Assembly: GCA_903845115.1 (NCBI GenBank)
Contig: CAIMWE010000050.1
Span: 1 to 64,000 of the forward strand
DNA from: an uncultured Acidobacteriota bacterium
Lineage (GTDB): Bacteria; Acidobacteriota; Thermoanaerobaculia; UBA5066
DNA: 64,000 nt
Reading direction: 5' to 3'
Shown piece after piece: positions 24,867 to 33,413 of the stretch. The notes under the pieces were generated by a model. It saw only the letters and a program-made list of their open reading frames with translations. It had not been told where the DNA came from and made no database searches. The position numbers and the translations under genes are program-made. Within the stretch, counting starts at the first letter, position 1, and the number at the start of each line of letters is the position of its first letter.

Positions 24867-25109
24867 ATGACTTCGATGAGCGCCAGTGACGCGAGGGCTC
24901 GCCTCTACAAGCTTCTGGACGAGGCTGCGGAGTCCCACGAGCCGATCCGGATCCAGGGGAAGCGGCACAACGCCGTCCTGATCTCGGAGGACGACTGGCG
25001 GTCGATCGAGGAGACGCTGAAGCTGGTCTCGATCCCGGGGATGGCCGACTCGATCCGGAAGGGGATGAAGACGCCCCTGCCCCGGTGCTCCGTCGACCCC
25101 GGGTGGTGA
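24867..25109 (+). CDS. YefM/Phd-type antitoxin
   Basis: An 80-residue antitoxin of the Phd/YefM family. MSASDARARLYKLLDEA is the N-terminal DNA-binding fold, and KRHNAVLISEDDWRSIEETL is the family's conserved loop and the start of its toxin-wrapping helix. GTGA overlap with the toxin gene gives translational coupling. Like other such systems it probably represses its own promoter together with the toxin; the stretch 24823-24866 upstream contains repeated GTACG half-sites that could be the operator. Confidence 0.88.
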   Translation: MTSMSASDARARLYKLLDEAAESHEPIRIQGKRHNAVLISEDDWRSIEETLKLVSIPGMADSIRKGMKTPLPRCSVDPGW

Positions 25110-25375
25110 CGCCGCGCTGGCGCGTCGTCTTCACGTCCCAGGCCCGTCGGGATGCACGGAAGCTGGCCAGAGCCGGCCTGAGACCGAACGCCGAACCCCT
25201 GCTCGACCTCCTCGGGCGGGATCCGTTCGAGGTCCCTCCCCGGTTCGAGAAGCTGGTCGGCGATCTCGCCGGCGCTTTCTCCCGCCGGATCAACATCCAC
25301 CACCGCCTCGTCTACCAGGTCCTCGAGAAAGAGCGAACGGTGAAGGTGATCCGCATGTTCACCCACTACGGGTAG
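25106..25375 (+). CDS. yoeB: YoeB/Txe-type mRNA-interferase toxin
   Basis: An 89-residue ribosome-dependent endoribonuclease of the YoeB family. VFTSQARRDARKL near the N-terminus, DPFEVPPRFEKLVGDLAGAF and SRRINIHHRLVYQV match the RelE-fold core, and FTHYG at the C-terminus provides the His-Tyr pair of the YoeB active site; the conserved Glu and Arg are also present. GTG start at 25106 overlapping the antitoxin stop. Appears intact. Confidence 0.88.
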   Translation: MTPRWRVVFTSQARRDARKLARAGLRPNAEPLLDLLGRDPFEVPPRFEKLVGDLAGAFSRRINIHHRLVYQVLEKERTVKVIRMFTHYG

Positions 25376-25448
25376 GCGGGCGATCGGCCCTAGCCGGCCC
25401 GGAATCCCTTCGCACCCGAACCCAGTCCCCGAGCCCCCGGGCGGAGGG

Positions 25449-25735
25449 GTAGCGGAGGACGAAGTCCGACGCGCAGGGGAAAACCGGCCGCGCCGGGTTC
25501 CCCTGGTCCATGTTGGCCGCCCTCGGCTGAGGCGCGAAGCGCCTCTGGTAGCGGAGGACGAAGTCCGACGCGCAGGGGAAAACCGGCCGCGCCGGGTTCC
25601 CCTGGTCCATGTTGGCCGCCCTCGGCTGAGGCGCGAAGCGCCTCTGGTAGCGGAGGACGAAGTCCGACGCGCAGGGGAACCGCCGCGTGGTTCCCCTGGT
25701 CCATGTTGGCCGCCCTCGTGAGAGTCTGAAGCGCC
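25449..25735. repeat. 99-bp tandem repeat, three copies
   Basis: Three head-to-tail copies with period 99 bases, starting at 25449, 25548 and 25647; the third is truncated and altered. Each unit opens GTAGCGGAGGACGAAGTCCG and contains two hairpins: GGGGAA pairing with TTCCCC around a CCGGC/GCCGG inner stem, and GAGGCGC-GAA-GCGCCTC. Because 99 is divisible by three the array stays open in one minus-strand frame, but the content does not look like protein. It lies between the YoeB toxin and the 3' end of the alcohol dehydrogenase. Confidence 0.9.
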
Positions 25736-25753
25736 TCAGCGCTTCAGACTCTC
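25720..25753 (-). terminator. 15-bp perfect inverted repeat spanning the adh stop codon
   Basis: GAGAGTCTGAAGCGC (25720-25734) and its exact complement GCGCTTCAGACTCTC (25739-25753) are separated by only four bases that contain part of the TGA stop. One arm encodes the last five residues of the alcohol dehydrogenase. The stem would form a strong 3' hairpin, but there is no U-tract; it may act as an mRNA stabiliser or a terminator aided by Rho. Confidence 0.65.
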
Positions 25754-26785
25754 CAGGTCGATGACGAAGCGGTACCGGACGTCGCTCTTGATCATCCGCT
25801 CGTACGCCTCGTTGATCTTCTGGACCGGGATCACCTCGACGTCGGAGGTGATCTTCTTGGCGGCGCAGTAATCCAGCATCTCCTGGGTCTGGGCGATTCC
25901 GCCGATCATCGAGCCGGTCAGCTTCTTGTTGCCGTAGATGAGCGACATCGCGGCGACGGCGGCCGGAGCGGGCGGGACGCCGACGATCACCATCGCCCCT
26001 TCGGTCCGGAGGAGGCCGAGGTACGTGTTGAGGTCGTGGTCGGCCGCGATCGTGTCGATCAGGAGGTCGAACCGGCCGGCCAGGCTCTTGAGCGCCTTCG
26101 GGTCGCTCGTCAGCTCGAAGGCGTGCGCACCGAGCCGCCGGGCGTCCGCCTCCTTGGACCTCGAGGTGGAGAGCATCGTCACCTCGGCCCCCATCGAGGC
26201 GGCCAGCTTGACCGCCATGTGGCCGAGGCCGCCGAGGCCGACGACGCCGACCCGGTCGCCCGGCTTGCAGTTCCACTGCCGGAGGGGCGAGTAGGTGGTG
26301 ATGCCGGCGCAGAGGAGCGGGGCGGCGGCGGCCAGGTCCAGCCCGGCCGGCACCTTCAGCGTGAATCGCTCGCTGGCGACGATCTGGGTCGAGTAGCCGC
26401 CGTAGGTCGGCGTCTTCCGGTCCATCTCGGTTCCGTTGTAGCTGAACGCGGCCCCCTTCTGGCAGAACTGCTCGAGGTCGCGCTTGCACGGGTCGCACAC
26501 GAGGCACGAGTCGACGAAGCAGCCGATCCCCGCGAGATCCCCGACGACGAACTTCGAGACCGACGTCCCGACCTTCGTCACGCGTCCGACGATCTCGTGG
26601 CCCGGGACCATCGGGAAGATCGCGTCGCCCCACTCCGCCCGGACCTGGTGGATGTCGGAGTGGCAGACGCCGCAGAAGAGGATCTCGATCTGGACGTCGT
26701 GCGGCCCCGGGTCGCGACGCTGGATGGTGTGGGGGCCGAGCGGGGCCCTGGCGGACGGGGCGGCGTAGGCGGCAACTTGAGCCAT
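25736..26785 (-). CDS. zinc-dependent NAD(P) alcohol dehydrogenase (YahK/CAD type)
   Basis: A 349-residue medium-chain dehydrogenase that interconverts alcohols and aldehydes. FCGVCHSDIHQ and VPGHEIVG supply catalytic zinc ligands. CFVDSCLVCDPCKRDLEQFC supplies the structural zinc site. GVVGLGGLGHMAVKLA is the nucleotide-binding motif, followed by STSRSKEADA; family members of this subgroup prefer NADPH. AGGAGA lies upstream of the ATG at 26785. Same orientation as the SUF operon but 92 bases away with a hairpin between, so probably separate. Confidence 0.9.
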   Translation of the reverse strand: MAQVAAYAAPSARAPLGPHTIQRRDPGPHDVQIEILFCGVCHSDIHQVRAEWGDAIFPMVPGHEIVGRVTKVGTSVSKFVVGDLAGIGCFVDSCLVCDPCKRDLEQFCQKGAAFSYNGTEMDRKTPTYGGYSTQIVASERFTLKVPAGLDLAAAAPLLCAGITTYSPLRQWNCKPGDRVGVVGLGGLGHMAVKLAASMGAEVTMLSTSRSKEADARRLGAHAFELTSDPKALKSLAGRFDLLIDTIAADHDLNTYLGLLRTEGAMVIVGVPPAPAAVAAMSLIYGNKKLTGSMIGGIAQTQEMLDYCAAKKITSDVEVIPVQKINEAYERMIKSDVRYRFVIDLESLKR

Positions 26786-26861
26786 GGTTCGATCTCCTCT
26801 GTTCGGTGCTGTTTCGGATTGCCGGCATCGACCCACCCTCGGGCGCCGCCGGACCTTCTTT

Positions 26862-26876
26862 CGGGAGGGCCTCCCG
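26862..26876 (-). terminator. short GC hairpin after sufT
   Basis: CGGGAG (26862-26867) pairs with CTCCCG (26871-26876) over a three-base loop immediately after the sufT stop on the minus strand, followed by AAAGAAGG. It is a plausible end of the SUF transcript, though without a clear U-tract. Confidence 0.4.
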
Positions 26877-26877
26877 G

Positions 26878-27207
26878 CTACATTCCCAGCATGACCCTCG
26901 CGAGCTTCGACATCATCTCCGGGCGCCAGGGGGGATCCCAGACCAGCTCGACGGTCGCACCGGAGATCCCTTCCACCGCGCGGACGCGCCGGTCGACGTC
27001 GGCCACGATGGAGCCGGCCACGGGGCACCCGGGCGCGGTCAGCGTCATCTTGACCGTCGCGAAACCCTCGGGGGAGATCTCGAGGCTGTAGATGAGGCCG
27101 AGGTCGTGGATGTTCACGGGGATCTCGGGGTCGTAGACCCTCTTCAGGGCCTCGAGGACGCTCTGCTCGAGCGGCGGAAGGCCGGCGGTGGTCGGTTCTG
27201 CGCTCAT
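26878..27207 (-). CDS. sufT: SufT-like MIP18/DUF59 Fe-S maturation factor
   Basis: A 109-residue MIP18-family protein. VYDPEIPVNIHDLGLIYSLEI is the family signature, LTAPGCPVAGSI carries the conserved cysteine and ELVWDPPWRPEMM the C-terminal loop. SufT acts as an accessory factor in Fe-S cluster delivery. It ends the SUF operon, 10 bases after sufU. Confidence 0.9.
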   Translation of the reverse strand: MSAEPTTAGLPPLEQSVLEALKRVYDPEIPVNIHDLGLIYSLEISPEGFATVKMTLTAPGCPVAGSIVADVDRRVRAVEGISGATVELVWDPPWRPEMMSKLARVMLGM

Positions 27208-27217
27208 CGCTTGTTCC

Positions 27218-27694
27218 TCAGCCTCCTGCCTCGGGATCGCCCCCCTCGGTCGAGGCGACGGTCGGACTCCCTGCCAGCGCCTGCCTGAGCGTGTGCCAGG
27301 CGAGCGTGGCGCACTTGACGCGCACGGGGAACTCGCGGACGCCGGAGAAGACGGCGAGCTTGCCCAGGCCCTTTCCGTCCGCCTTGACGTCGGGCGGCCC
27401 GGTCAGGAGGTCGTGGAACTTCGTGAAGAGCAGCTCGGCGTCGCCCTCGCTCTTCCCCTTCAGGGCCTCGGTCATCAGCGAGGCCGACGCCTTCGAGATG
27501 GCGCACCCCTTCCCGATGAAGGAGACCTCGCGGATGACGCCGTCCTCGACCCTGGCGTAGACGGTCAGCTGGTCGCCGCAGAGCGGGTTGTGCCCCAGCG
27601 CCTGGTGGTTCGCGCCGGGGAGCGTCCCGAAGTTCCTCGGCGACTTGTTGTGGTCGAGGATCATCTCCTGGTAGAGGTCGCTGAGCTGGCTCAT
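27218..27694 (-). CDS. sufU: SufU sulfur-transfer/scaffold protein
   Basis: A 158-residue IscU-fold protein that accepts sulfur from SufS in Gram-positive-type SUF systems. Conserved cysteines occur in HNPLCGDQLTVY, GKGCAISKASASLM and RVKCATLAWHTL. The insertion between the second and third cysteines is typical of SufU rather than IscU. The ATG overlaps the sufS stop (ATGA). A Thr/Gly/Glu-rich C-terminal tail is of unclear meaning. Confidence 0.92.
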   Translation of the reverse strand: MSQLSDLYQEMILDHNKSPRNFGTLPGANHQALGHNPLCGDQLTVYARVEDGVIREVSFIGKGCAISKASASLMTEALKGKSEGDAELLFTKFHDLLTGPPDVKADGKGLGKLAVFSGVREFPVRVKCATLAWHTLRQALAGSPTVASTEGGDPEAGG

Positions 27695-28953
27695 CGTCCG
27701 AAGAGCTCCCGCACCCTGCCGAGGCCGGCCACGAGGGCGTCCAGGTCGGCGCGAGTGTTGTAGAGGCCGAGCGAGGCGCGGGCAGTGGCCGGGAGCCCGT
27801 AGCGCGTCATCACCGGCTGGGCGCAGTGGTGACCGGTCCGGATGGCCACCCCCTCCCGGTCGAGGATCGTCCCGATGTCGTGGGGGTGGATCTCGTCCAT
27901 CACGAAGGAGAGGACCCCCGCCTTCTCCCGCGCGGTCCCGACGAGCGTCAGCCCAGGGATCTCGAGGAGGCGCTCCGTCCCGTAGGCCAGGAGGTCGTGC
28001 TCGTGCGCGGCGACGGCGTCCAGCCCCAGCTCCCGGAGGTAGTCCACCGCGGCGCCCAGGCCGACGCCCCCGGCGATGTTCGAGGTCCCCGCCTCGAACT
28101 TGTAGGGGAGCTCGTTGTAGGTCGTCTTCTCGAACGAGACCGAGGCGATCATGTCGCCCCCGCCCTGGTACGGCGGCATCGCCTCCAGCCACTTCTCCTT
28201 GGCGTAGAGCGCCCCGGCGCCGGTGGGGCCGTAGATCTTGTGGCCCGAGAAGGCGAAGAAGTCGCAGTCGAGCGCGGCGACGTCGACCGGCAGGTGAGGG
28301 GCCGACTGCGCCCCGTCCACGAGGACCGGGACGTTGCGGGCGTGGGCCAGGTCGATCACCCGCTTCACCGGGTTGACCGTCCCGAGCGCGTTGGAGACGT
28401 GGACGAGGGAGACGAGCTTCGTCCTCTCGGAGAGGAGCCGCTCGTATTCCTCCAGGACCAGCTCGCCCCGGTCGTCGATCGGGACGACCTTGAGGACGGC
28501 CCCGGTCCGCTGGCAGAGCAGCTGCCACGGGACGATGTTGGAGTGGTGCTCCATCCCGGTGATCAGGATCTCGTCGCCCGCCTTCACGAAGCCCTGCCCG
28601 TAGCTCGAGGCGACGAGGTTGATCGCCTCGGTGGTCCCGCGGACGAAGACGATCTCGCGCGTGGAGCGGGCGTTCAGGAAGCTCCGGACCTTCTCGCGGG
28701 CCCCCTCGTACGCGGCCGTCGCCAGCTCGCTCAGGAGGTGGGTGCCGCGGTGGATGTTCGCGTTCTCGTCCCGGTAGTACCGGTCCATCCGCTCCAGGAC
28801 GGCCTCCGGCTTCTGGGTCGTGTTCGCGCTGTCGAGGTAGACGAGCGGCTTGCCGTGGACCTGGCGGGAGAGGATCGGGAAGTCCGAGCGGTGCGCCGCG
28901 ATGTCGCCGGCGGCCGCTCCCGGCTTCGTCGTGGCCGGCGTCGTGGCGCTCAT
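27691..28953 (-). CDS. sufS: cysteine desulfurase SufS
   Basis: A 420-residue PLP-dependent class V aminotransferase-fold enzyme that removes sulfur from cysteine for Fe-S assembly. PLP lysine is at residue 239 in FSGHKIYGPTG. The sulfur-carrying cysteine is Cys377 in RTGHHCAQPVM. Other landmarks are YLDSANTTQKP and GMEHHSNIVPW. The N-terminal 20 residues are a Thr/Pro-rich extension. Overlaps sufD upstream and sufU downstream by ATGA. Confidence 0.95.
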   Translation of the reverse strand: MSATTPATTKPGAAAGDIAAHRSDFPILSRQVHGKPLVYLDSANTTQKPEAVLERMDRYYRDENANIHRGTHLLSELATAAYEGAREKVRSFLNARSTREIVFVRGTTEAINLVASSYGQGFVKAGDEILITGMEHHSNIVPWQLLCQRTGAVLKVVPIDDRGELVLEEYERLLSERTKLVSLVHVSNALGTVNPVKRVIDLAHARNVPVLVDGAQSAPHLPVDVAALDCDFFAFSGHKIYGPTGAGALYAKEKWLEAMPPYQGGGDMIASVSFEKTTYNELPYKFEAGTSNIAGGVGLGAAVDYLRELGLDAVAAHEHDLLAYGTERLLEIPGLTLVGTAREKAGVLSFVMDEIHPHDIGTILDREGVAIRTGHHCAQPVMTRYGLPATARASLGLYNTRADLDALVAGLGRVRELFGR

Positions 28954-30302
28954 GCCGCCTCCCCGGGGAGCCAGCGGAGGATCCGGTGCTGGAGGTACTC
29001 GCGGACCGTCTCCACCTTCACCCGCTCCGCGATCTCCGCCGCGAAGGCCGAGGTGAGGAGCGCGCGCGCCGCCGGCTCGGAGAGACCGCGCGACCGGAGG
29101 TAGAAGAGGGCGTCCGCGTCCAGCCGCCCGGTCGAGGAGCCGTGGGTGCACTTGACGTCGTCGTTGTAGATCTCCAGCTGGGGCTTCGTGTCGACGAGCG
29201 CCTCGCGCGAGAGGACGAGGTTCCGGTTCTTCTGGTGGGCGTCGGACTTGATCGCGTGGGGCCGGACGACGATCCGCCCTTCGAAGGCCCCGCGGGCCGT
29301 CCCGTCGAGGACCCCCTTGACGTATTCCTGGCTGCCGCAGTGGGCCTTGGCGTGGTCGATCAGCGTCCTCAGCTCCACCTGCTGGCCCCCCTTCGCCAGG
29401 AAGAGGCCGTCCAGCGTCACCCCCGAGCCCTCGCCGTGGAGCGCGACCGAGAGCTCGGACCTGGCCACCCGGGCGCCGAACGAGAAGAGGTGGGCGAAGA
29501 GCTGGCTCCCGCGGTCCTGGTGGGCGAAGAGCGCGCCGAGGTGCAGCGTCGCCGCCCCTCCCTCCTGCAGCGTCGTCTGGTCGAGCGTCGCGTGGGGCCC
29601 GAGGTAGACCTCCGCGACCGAGTTCACGAACGCGGGGCCGTCGTCGCCCCCGACGAAGCTCTCCACGATCGAGGCCTGGGCGTTCTCGCCGAGGACGACG
29701 AGGAGGCGCGGGTGGGAGGCGACCGGCCCGGACGAGGCGTCCGCGACGTGCACGACGTGAAACGGCTCCTGGACCACGACGCCGGCGTCCACGTGGAGCG
29801 CCGCGCCGTCCGCGAAGGACGAGGCGTTGAGGGCCGCGAACGGGTGCTTCTGGTGCCCCCCGGTCAGCCCCAGGTGGGGCCGCAGGCCCTCGCCCTCCCC
29901 CTTCAGCAGGCGCGCCATCGGCTCGAACCGGACGCCGGCCCCGAGCCCGTCGACGGTCGACAGCTCCGGGTCGAGGCGGCCGTTCACGAAGACCAGCTGG
30001 CGGCTGGTCCGGCTGGCGGAGACGACGCGGGAGAGACCGAGGAAGGCTTCCAGCGCGGCCGGCCGCGCGTGGAGCGGGGCGGCGCTCGGGTCCGCGCCCC
30101 ACGCCTGACGGGCGATCGGGGCGGTGTCGGTGAAGCGCCACGCCTCGTCCCTGGAGGCCGGCAGGCCCCGGTCGGCGAACGACGCGAGCGACTCCTTCCG
30201 GAGCTGCTCGAGCCAGCCCGGGACGGACCCGCGGCCAGCCACCGCGCGGGCGGCGGCGACCAGGGAGTCGACCCCTTCGGAGGCGGCGACGACGGAGGTC
30301 AT
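28950..30302 (-). CDS. sufD: Fe-S assembly protein SufD
   Basis: A 450-residue beta-helix protein that forms the SufBC2D scaffold complex. The C-terminal region DTKPQLEIYNDDVKCTHGSS and RLDADALFYLRSRGLSEPAA is the diagnostic SufB/SufD core. The N-terminal domain is shorter than in SufB. Located two genes below sufB, after sufC, in the standard order. Confidence 0.93.
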   Translation of the reverse strand: MTSVVAASEGVDSLVAAARAVAGRGSVPGWLEQLRKESLASFADRGLPASRDEAWRFTDTAPIARQAWGADPSAAPLHARPAALEAFLGLSRVVSASRTSRQLVFVNGRLDPELSTVDGLGAGVRFEPMARLLKGEGEGLRPHLGLTGGHQKHPFAALNASSFADGAALHVDAGVVVQEPFHVVHVADASSGPVASHPRLLVVLGENAQASIVESFVGGDDGPAFVNSVAEVYLGPHATLDQTTLQEGGAATLHLGALFAHQDRGSQLFAHLFSFGARVARSELSVALHGEGSGVTLDGLFLAKGGQQVELRTLIDHAKAHCGSQEYVKGVLDGTARGAFEGRIVVRPHAIKSDAHQKNRNLVLSREALVDTKPQLEIYNDDVKCTHGSSTGRLDADALFYLRSRGLSEPAARALLTSAFAAEIAERVKVETVREYLQHRILRWLPGEAA

Positions 30303-30306
30303 CTCC

Positions 30307-31095
30307 TCATCCCTTCGCGACGGCAGCCGTCGTCCCGGCGGCCGCCCCTTCGGCCTCGATCCAGCCGTACCCCTTCTCCTCGAGGAGGTGGGCCAGCGTC
30401 CGGTCGCCGGTCTTGACGATCCTGCCGTCCGCGAGGACGTGGACCACGTCGGGCTCGATGTAGTTCAGGAGGCGCTGGTAGTGGGTGATCACGAGCATCG
30501 CCCGCTCCGGGCTCCGGAGGGCGTTGATCCCGGTGGCGACGACGCGGAGGGCGTCGATGTCGAGCCCGGAGTCGGTCTCGTCGAGGATCGCCAGCTTCGG
30601 GTCGAGGACCGCCATCTGGAAGATCTCGTTCCGCTTCTTCTCGCCGCCCGAGAACCCCTCGTTGACGGAGCGGGCCATCAGGGCGTCCTCCATCTCCAGG
30701 AGCTTGGCCTTGCCCTCGATCAGCTCCATGAAGTCCATCGCGTCGATCTCGGGAAGGCCCCGGTGCTTCCTGACCGCGTTGAGCGACATCCGGAGGAAGT
30801 AGGTGTTGGCGACACCCGGGATCTCGACCGGGTACTGGAAGGAGAGGAAGACCCCTTCGCGCGCCCGGATCTCCGGCGCCATCGCCAGGAGGTCCTTCCC
30901 CTGGTAGAGGACGCGGCCGGCCGTCACCTCGTAGCCGTCGCGCCCGGAGAGGACGTGGGCCAGGGTGCTCTTCCCCGAGCCGTTCGGTCCCATGATGGCG
31001 TGAACCTCTCCGGCGCGGATCGTCAGGTCGATCCCCTTCAGGATCTCCGTCCCGTCGTCCTGGATCCTCGCGTGGAGGTTCTCGATCTGCAGCAT
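30307..31095 (-). CDS. sufC: SUF ATPase SufC
   Basis: A 262-residue ABC-type ATPase that drives conformational change of SufBD during cluster assembly. Walker A is IMGPNGSGKSTLAHVL, the signature is GFSGGEKKRNE, Walker B is LAILDETDSGLD with the H-loop VITHYQ. The ATG at 31095 has AAAGAG upstream; an ATG two codons earlier is too close to that site. A short Ala-rich tail follows the canonical end. Confidence 0.95.
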   Translation of the reverse strand: MLQIENLHARIQDDGTEILKGIDLTIRAGEVHAIMGPNGSGKSTLAHVLSGRDGYEVTAGRVLYQGKDLLAMAPEIRAREGVFLSFQYPVEIPGVANTYFLRMSLNAVRKHRGLPEIDAMDFMELIEGKAKLLEMEDALMARSVNEGFSGGEKKRNEIFQMAVLDPKLAILDETDSGLDIDALRVVATGINALRSPERAMLVITHYQRLLNYIEPDVVHVLADGRIVKTGDRTLAHLLEEKGYGWIEAEGAAAGTTAAVAKG

Positions 31096-31133
31096 CGTCA
31101 TCTCTTTCTTCTCGCTCGTCCCGCGCTCGCCGT

Positions 31134-32582
31134 TCATCCGACCGATCCCTCGAGGCTCACCCCGAGCAACTTCTGGGCTTCCACCGCGAACTCCATCGGC
31201 AGCTCCTTCAGGACGCGCCTCGCGAAGCCGTTGACGATCATGGAGACCGCGTCCTCGTTCGACAGCCCTCGCTGGCGGCAGTAGAAGAGCTGGTCCTCGC
31301 CGATCTTCGACGTCGACGCCTCGTGCTCCAGCTGCGCCGTGGAATTCTTCACCTGGATGTCCGGGAAGGTGTGGGCCCCACAATGAGCGCCCAGGAGGAG
31401 CGAGTCGCACTGGGAATGGTTCCGCGCGCCTTCCGCCCCCTTCTGGATCCAGACCTGCCCCCGGTAGGTGTTCTGCCCGTGCCCCGCCGAGATCCCCTTC
31501 GAGACGATCGTCGACCTCGTGTTCTTCCCGATGTGGATCATCTTCGTGCCGGTGTCGGCCTGCTGGAAGCTGTTGGCGAGGGCGACCGAGTAGAACTCGC
31601 CGACCGAGTCGTCCCCGAGGAGGACGCAGCTCGGGTACTTCCAGGTGATGGCCGAGCCGGTCTCCACCTGCGTCCACGAGATACGGGACCGCTTCCCGGC
31701 GCACTTCCCCCGCTTCGTGACGAAGTTGTAGATGCCGCCCTTCCCCTCCCTGTCGCCGGGGTACCAGTTCTGGACGGTGGAGTACTTGATCTTCGCGTCG
31801 TCCAGGGCGACCAGCTCGACGACGGCGGCGTGGAGCTGGTTCGTGTCGCGCTTGGGGGCGGTGCACCCCTCGAGGTAGCTCACGGTGGCCCCCTCGGCGG
31901 CGATGATCAGGGTCCTCTCGAACTGGCCGGTGTTCGCCTGGTTGATCCGGAAGTAGGTCGACAGCTCCATCGGGCAGGTGACCCCCTTCGGGATGTAGCA
32001 GAACGACCCGTCGGAGAAGACCGCGGAGTTGAGCGCCGCGAAGAAGTTGTCCCCCTGCGGCACGACGCTCCCGAGGTACTTCCTCACCAGCTCCGGGTGG
32101 CTCTTCACCGCCTCGGAGAAGGAGCAGAAGATGACTCCCATCTCCGACAGCTTCTCGCGGAACGTGGTGGCCACCGAGACCGAGTCGAAAACCGCGTCGA
32201 CCGCGACGCCCGCCAGGATCGCCCGCTCCTCGAGCGGGACCCCCAGCTTCTCGTAGGTCGCGAGGAGCTCCGGGTCGACGTCGGCGAGGCTCTTGGGCCC
32301 GTCCTTCTGCGTCTTCGGGGCGGAGTAGTAGACGATCTTCTGGTAGTCGATGGCCGGGTAGTGGACCATCGCCCAGGTCGGCTCCTTCATCGTGAGCCAG
32401 TGGCGGTAGGCCTTCAGCCGCCACTCCAGGAGCCACTCCGGCTCCCCCTTGATCGCGGAGAGCTTCCGGATGACCTCCTCGTCGAGGCCGGGGAGGAAGG
32501 AATCCGACGCGATGTCGGTGACGAAGCCATGCTGGTATTCCTGGCTCGTCAGCTCGTCGAGGACCGGGTTCTGGGAGCTCAT
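31134..32582 (-). CDS. sufB: Fe-S assembly protein SufB
   Basis: A 482-residue scaffold protein on which new Fe-S clusters are built. [20 protein letters not shown] near residue 80 and [17 protein letters not shown] and [15 protein letters not shown] are family blocks; [14 protein letters not shown]... reads here as [20 protein letters not shown] and contains the essential cysteine region. Starts at ATG 32582, overlapping the Rrf2 regulator stop. Confidence 0.95.
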   Translation of the reverse strand: MSSQNPVLDELTSQEYQHGFVTDIASDSFLPGLDEEVIRKLSAIKGEPEWLLEWRLKAYRHWLTMKEPTWAMVHYPAIDYQKIVYYSAPKTQKDGPKSLADVDPELLATYEKLGVPLEERAILAGVAVDAVFDSVSVATTFREKLSEMGVIFCSFSEAVKSHPELVRKYLGSVVPQGDNFFAALNSAVFSDGSFCYIPKGVTCPMELSTYFRINQANTGQFERTLIIAAEGATVSYLEGCTAPKRDTNQLHAAVVELVALDDAKIKYSTVQNWYPGDREGKGGIYNFVTKRGKCAGKRSRISWTQVETGSAITWKYPSCVLLGDDSVGEFYSVALANSFQQADTGTKMIHIGKNTRSTIVSKGISAGHGQNTYRGQVWIQKGAEGARNHSQCDSLLLGAHCGAHTFPDIQVKNSTAQLEHEASTSKIGEDQLFYCRQRGLSNEDAVSMIVNGFARRVLKELPMEFAVEAQKLLGVSLEGSVG

Positions 32583-33046
32583 GGCGCGGTACTCCTGAGG
32601 GCGGCCGGGGCCGGACGGACCTGGATGGCGGGCAGGGAGGAAGGGGGCCTGGCCGGCCGGGTCATCTCCCTCAGGGTCAGGTTCTGGAGGGCGCCCAGGA
32701 TCGTCTTGTTGACGACTTTCCAGTGGGAGCGGGTGGGGCATCCGCTCTCCAGCTCGCAGCGGTTCTCCTCGCACTCGGTCATGGCGATTGGCCCCTCCAG
32801 CGCCCGGATGATCTCCGCCACGGTGATCTCGACGGACGGCCGGGAGAGGGCGTAGCCCCCCTTCGTCCCGCGGTGGGAGACGAGAAGCCCTTCCTTCAGA
32901 AGGATCTTCAAGATCTTCCCGACCGTGGGGAGCGGGATGCGAGTCTCCTCCGCCAGCTCCCGGGCGCTGGTCCCCCCCTCCGGCGAGGTGGCCAGACGGG
33001 TCAGCAGGAGGATCCCGTAGTCGGTCAGCTTGTTCATCCGGAACAT
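32579..33046 (-). CDS. Rrf2-family Fe-S-sensing repressor of the SUF operon
   Basis: A 155-residue Rrf2 transcription factor. The N-terminal winged helix ([37 protein letters not shown] in related form here) is followed by GGYALSRP and a cluster-binding loop with three cysteines ([14 protein letters not shown]), the arrangement used by IscR and SufR-like sensors. It is the first gene of the SUF operon, so it likely represses suf when Fe-S is sufficient. ATG 33046 chosen; ATG 33037 is an alternative. A Pro/Ala-rich tail of 25 residues follows the family domain. Confidence 0.88.
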   Translation of the reverse strand: MFRMNKLTDYGILLLTRLATSPEGGTSARELAEETRIPLPTVGKILKILLKEGLLVSHRGTKGGYALSRPSVEITVAEIIRALEGPIAMTECEENRCELESGCPTRSHWKVVNKTILGALQNLTLREMTRPARPPSSLPAIQVRPAPAALRSTAP

Positions 33047-33081
33047 CCCGTCTCTCGCCTCCTGCCACGGTCCCGTCGAAT

Positions 33082-33125
33082 CAGGACCATATCAGTACCA
33101 TATTGCCGCGCGACGATCCTGTCAA
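33082..33125 (-). promoter_or_regulatory. SUF operon promoter with overlapping 11-bp tandem operator
   Basis: On the minus strand TTGACA (plus 33120-33125) is followed after 17 bases by TATGGT (plus 33097-33102), a good sigma-70 promoter about 50 bases before the regulator. The -10 box lies inside a tandem repeat whose plus-strand units are CAGGACCATAT (33082-33092) and CAGTACCATAT (33093-33103). Position and symmetry suggest the binding site of the Rrf2 protein encoded just downstream. Confidence 0.7.
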
Positions 33126-33413
33126 GCCCGGGGAACCCCAGAGCCGGCCTCGGCAAGCGGGTCTTCGTTCGGTGTGCCGGCACCCTCGGACGTACCAGCA
33201 GGCCGAGGGCGAATGACCGCTCTGGTTCGCGAAGCTCGGTAAACTCGCGGCATGTCGAACGCCGCACGCCCGATTCCGCCGCAGGTAGCGGCGGTCGCGC
33301 CCGACGGCATCCTCACTCCCCGGCAAAGGCGCTCCCTGCGGCTCGCCATCATCCGGCGGCGGCAACGGCCGGGGACAGGGAGCAGCCGTGTCGTGCTCGA
33401 CAGGAGGACGGCG

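Noticed and set aside
25390-25704. Repetitive protein encoded by the 99-bp array
   Set aside because: Stays open only because the period is divisible by three; composition, lack of a start signal and nested hairpins argue for noncoding DNA.
25449-25735. CRISPR-like array
   Set aside because: The repeats are contiguous with no unique spacers, and no cas gene is present.
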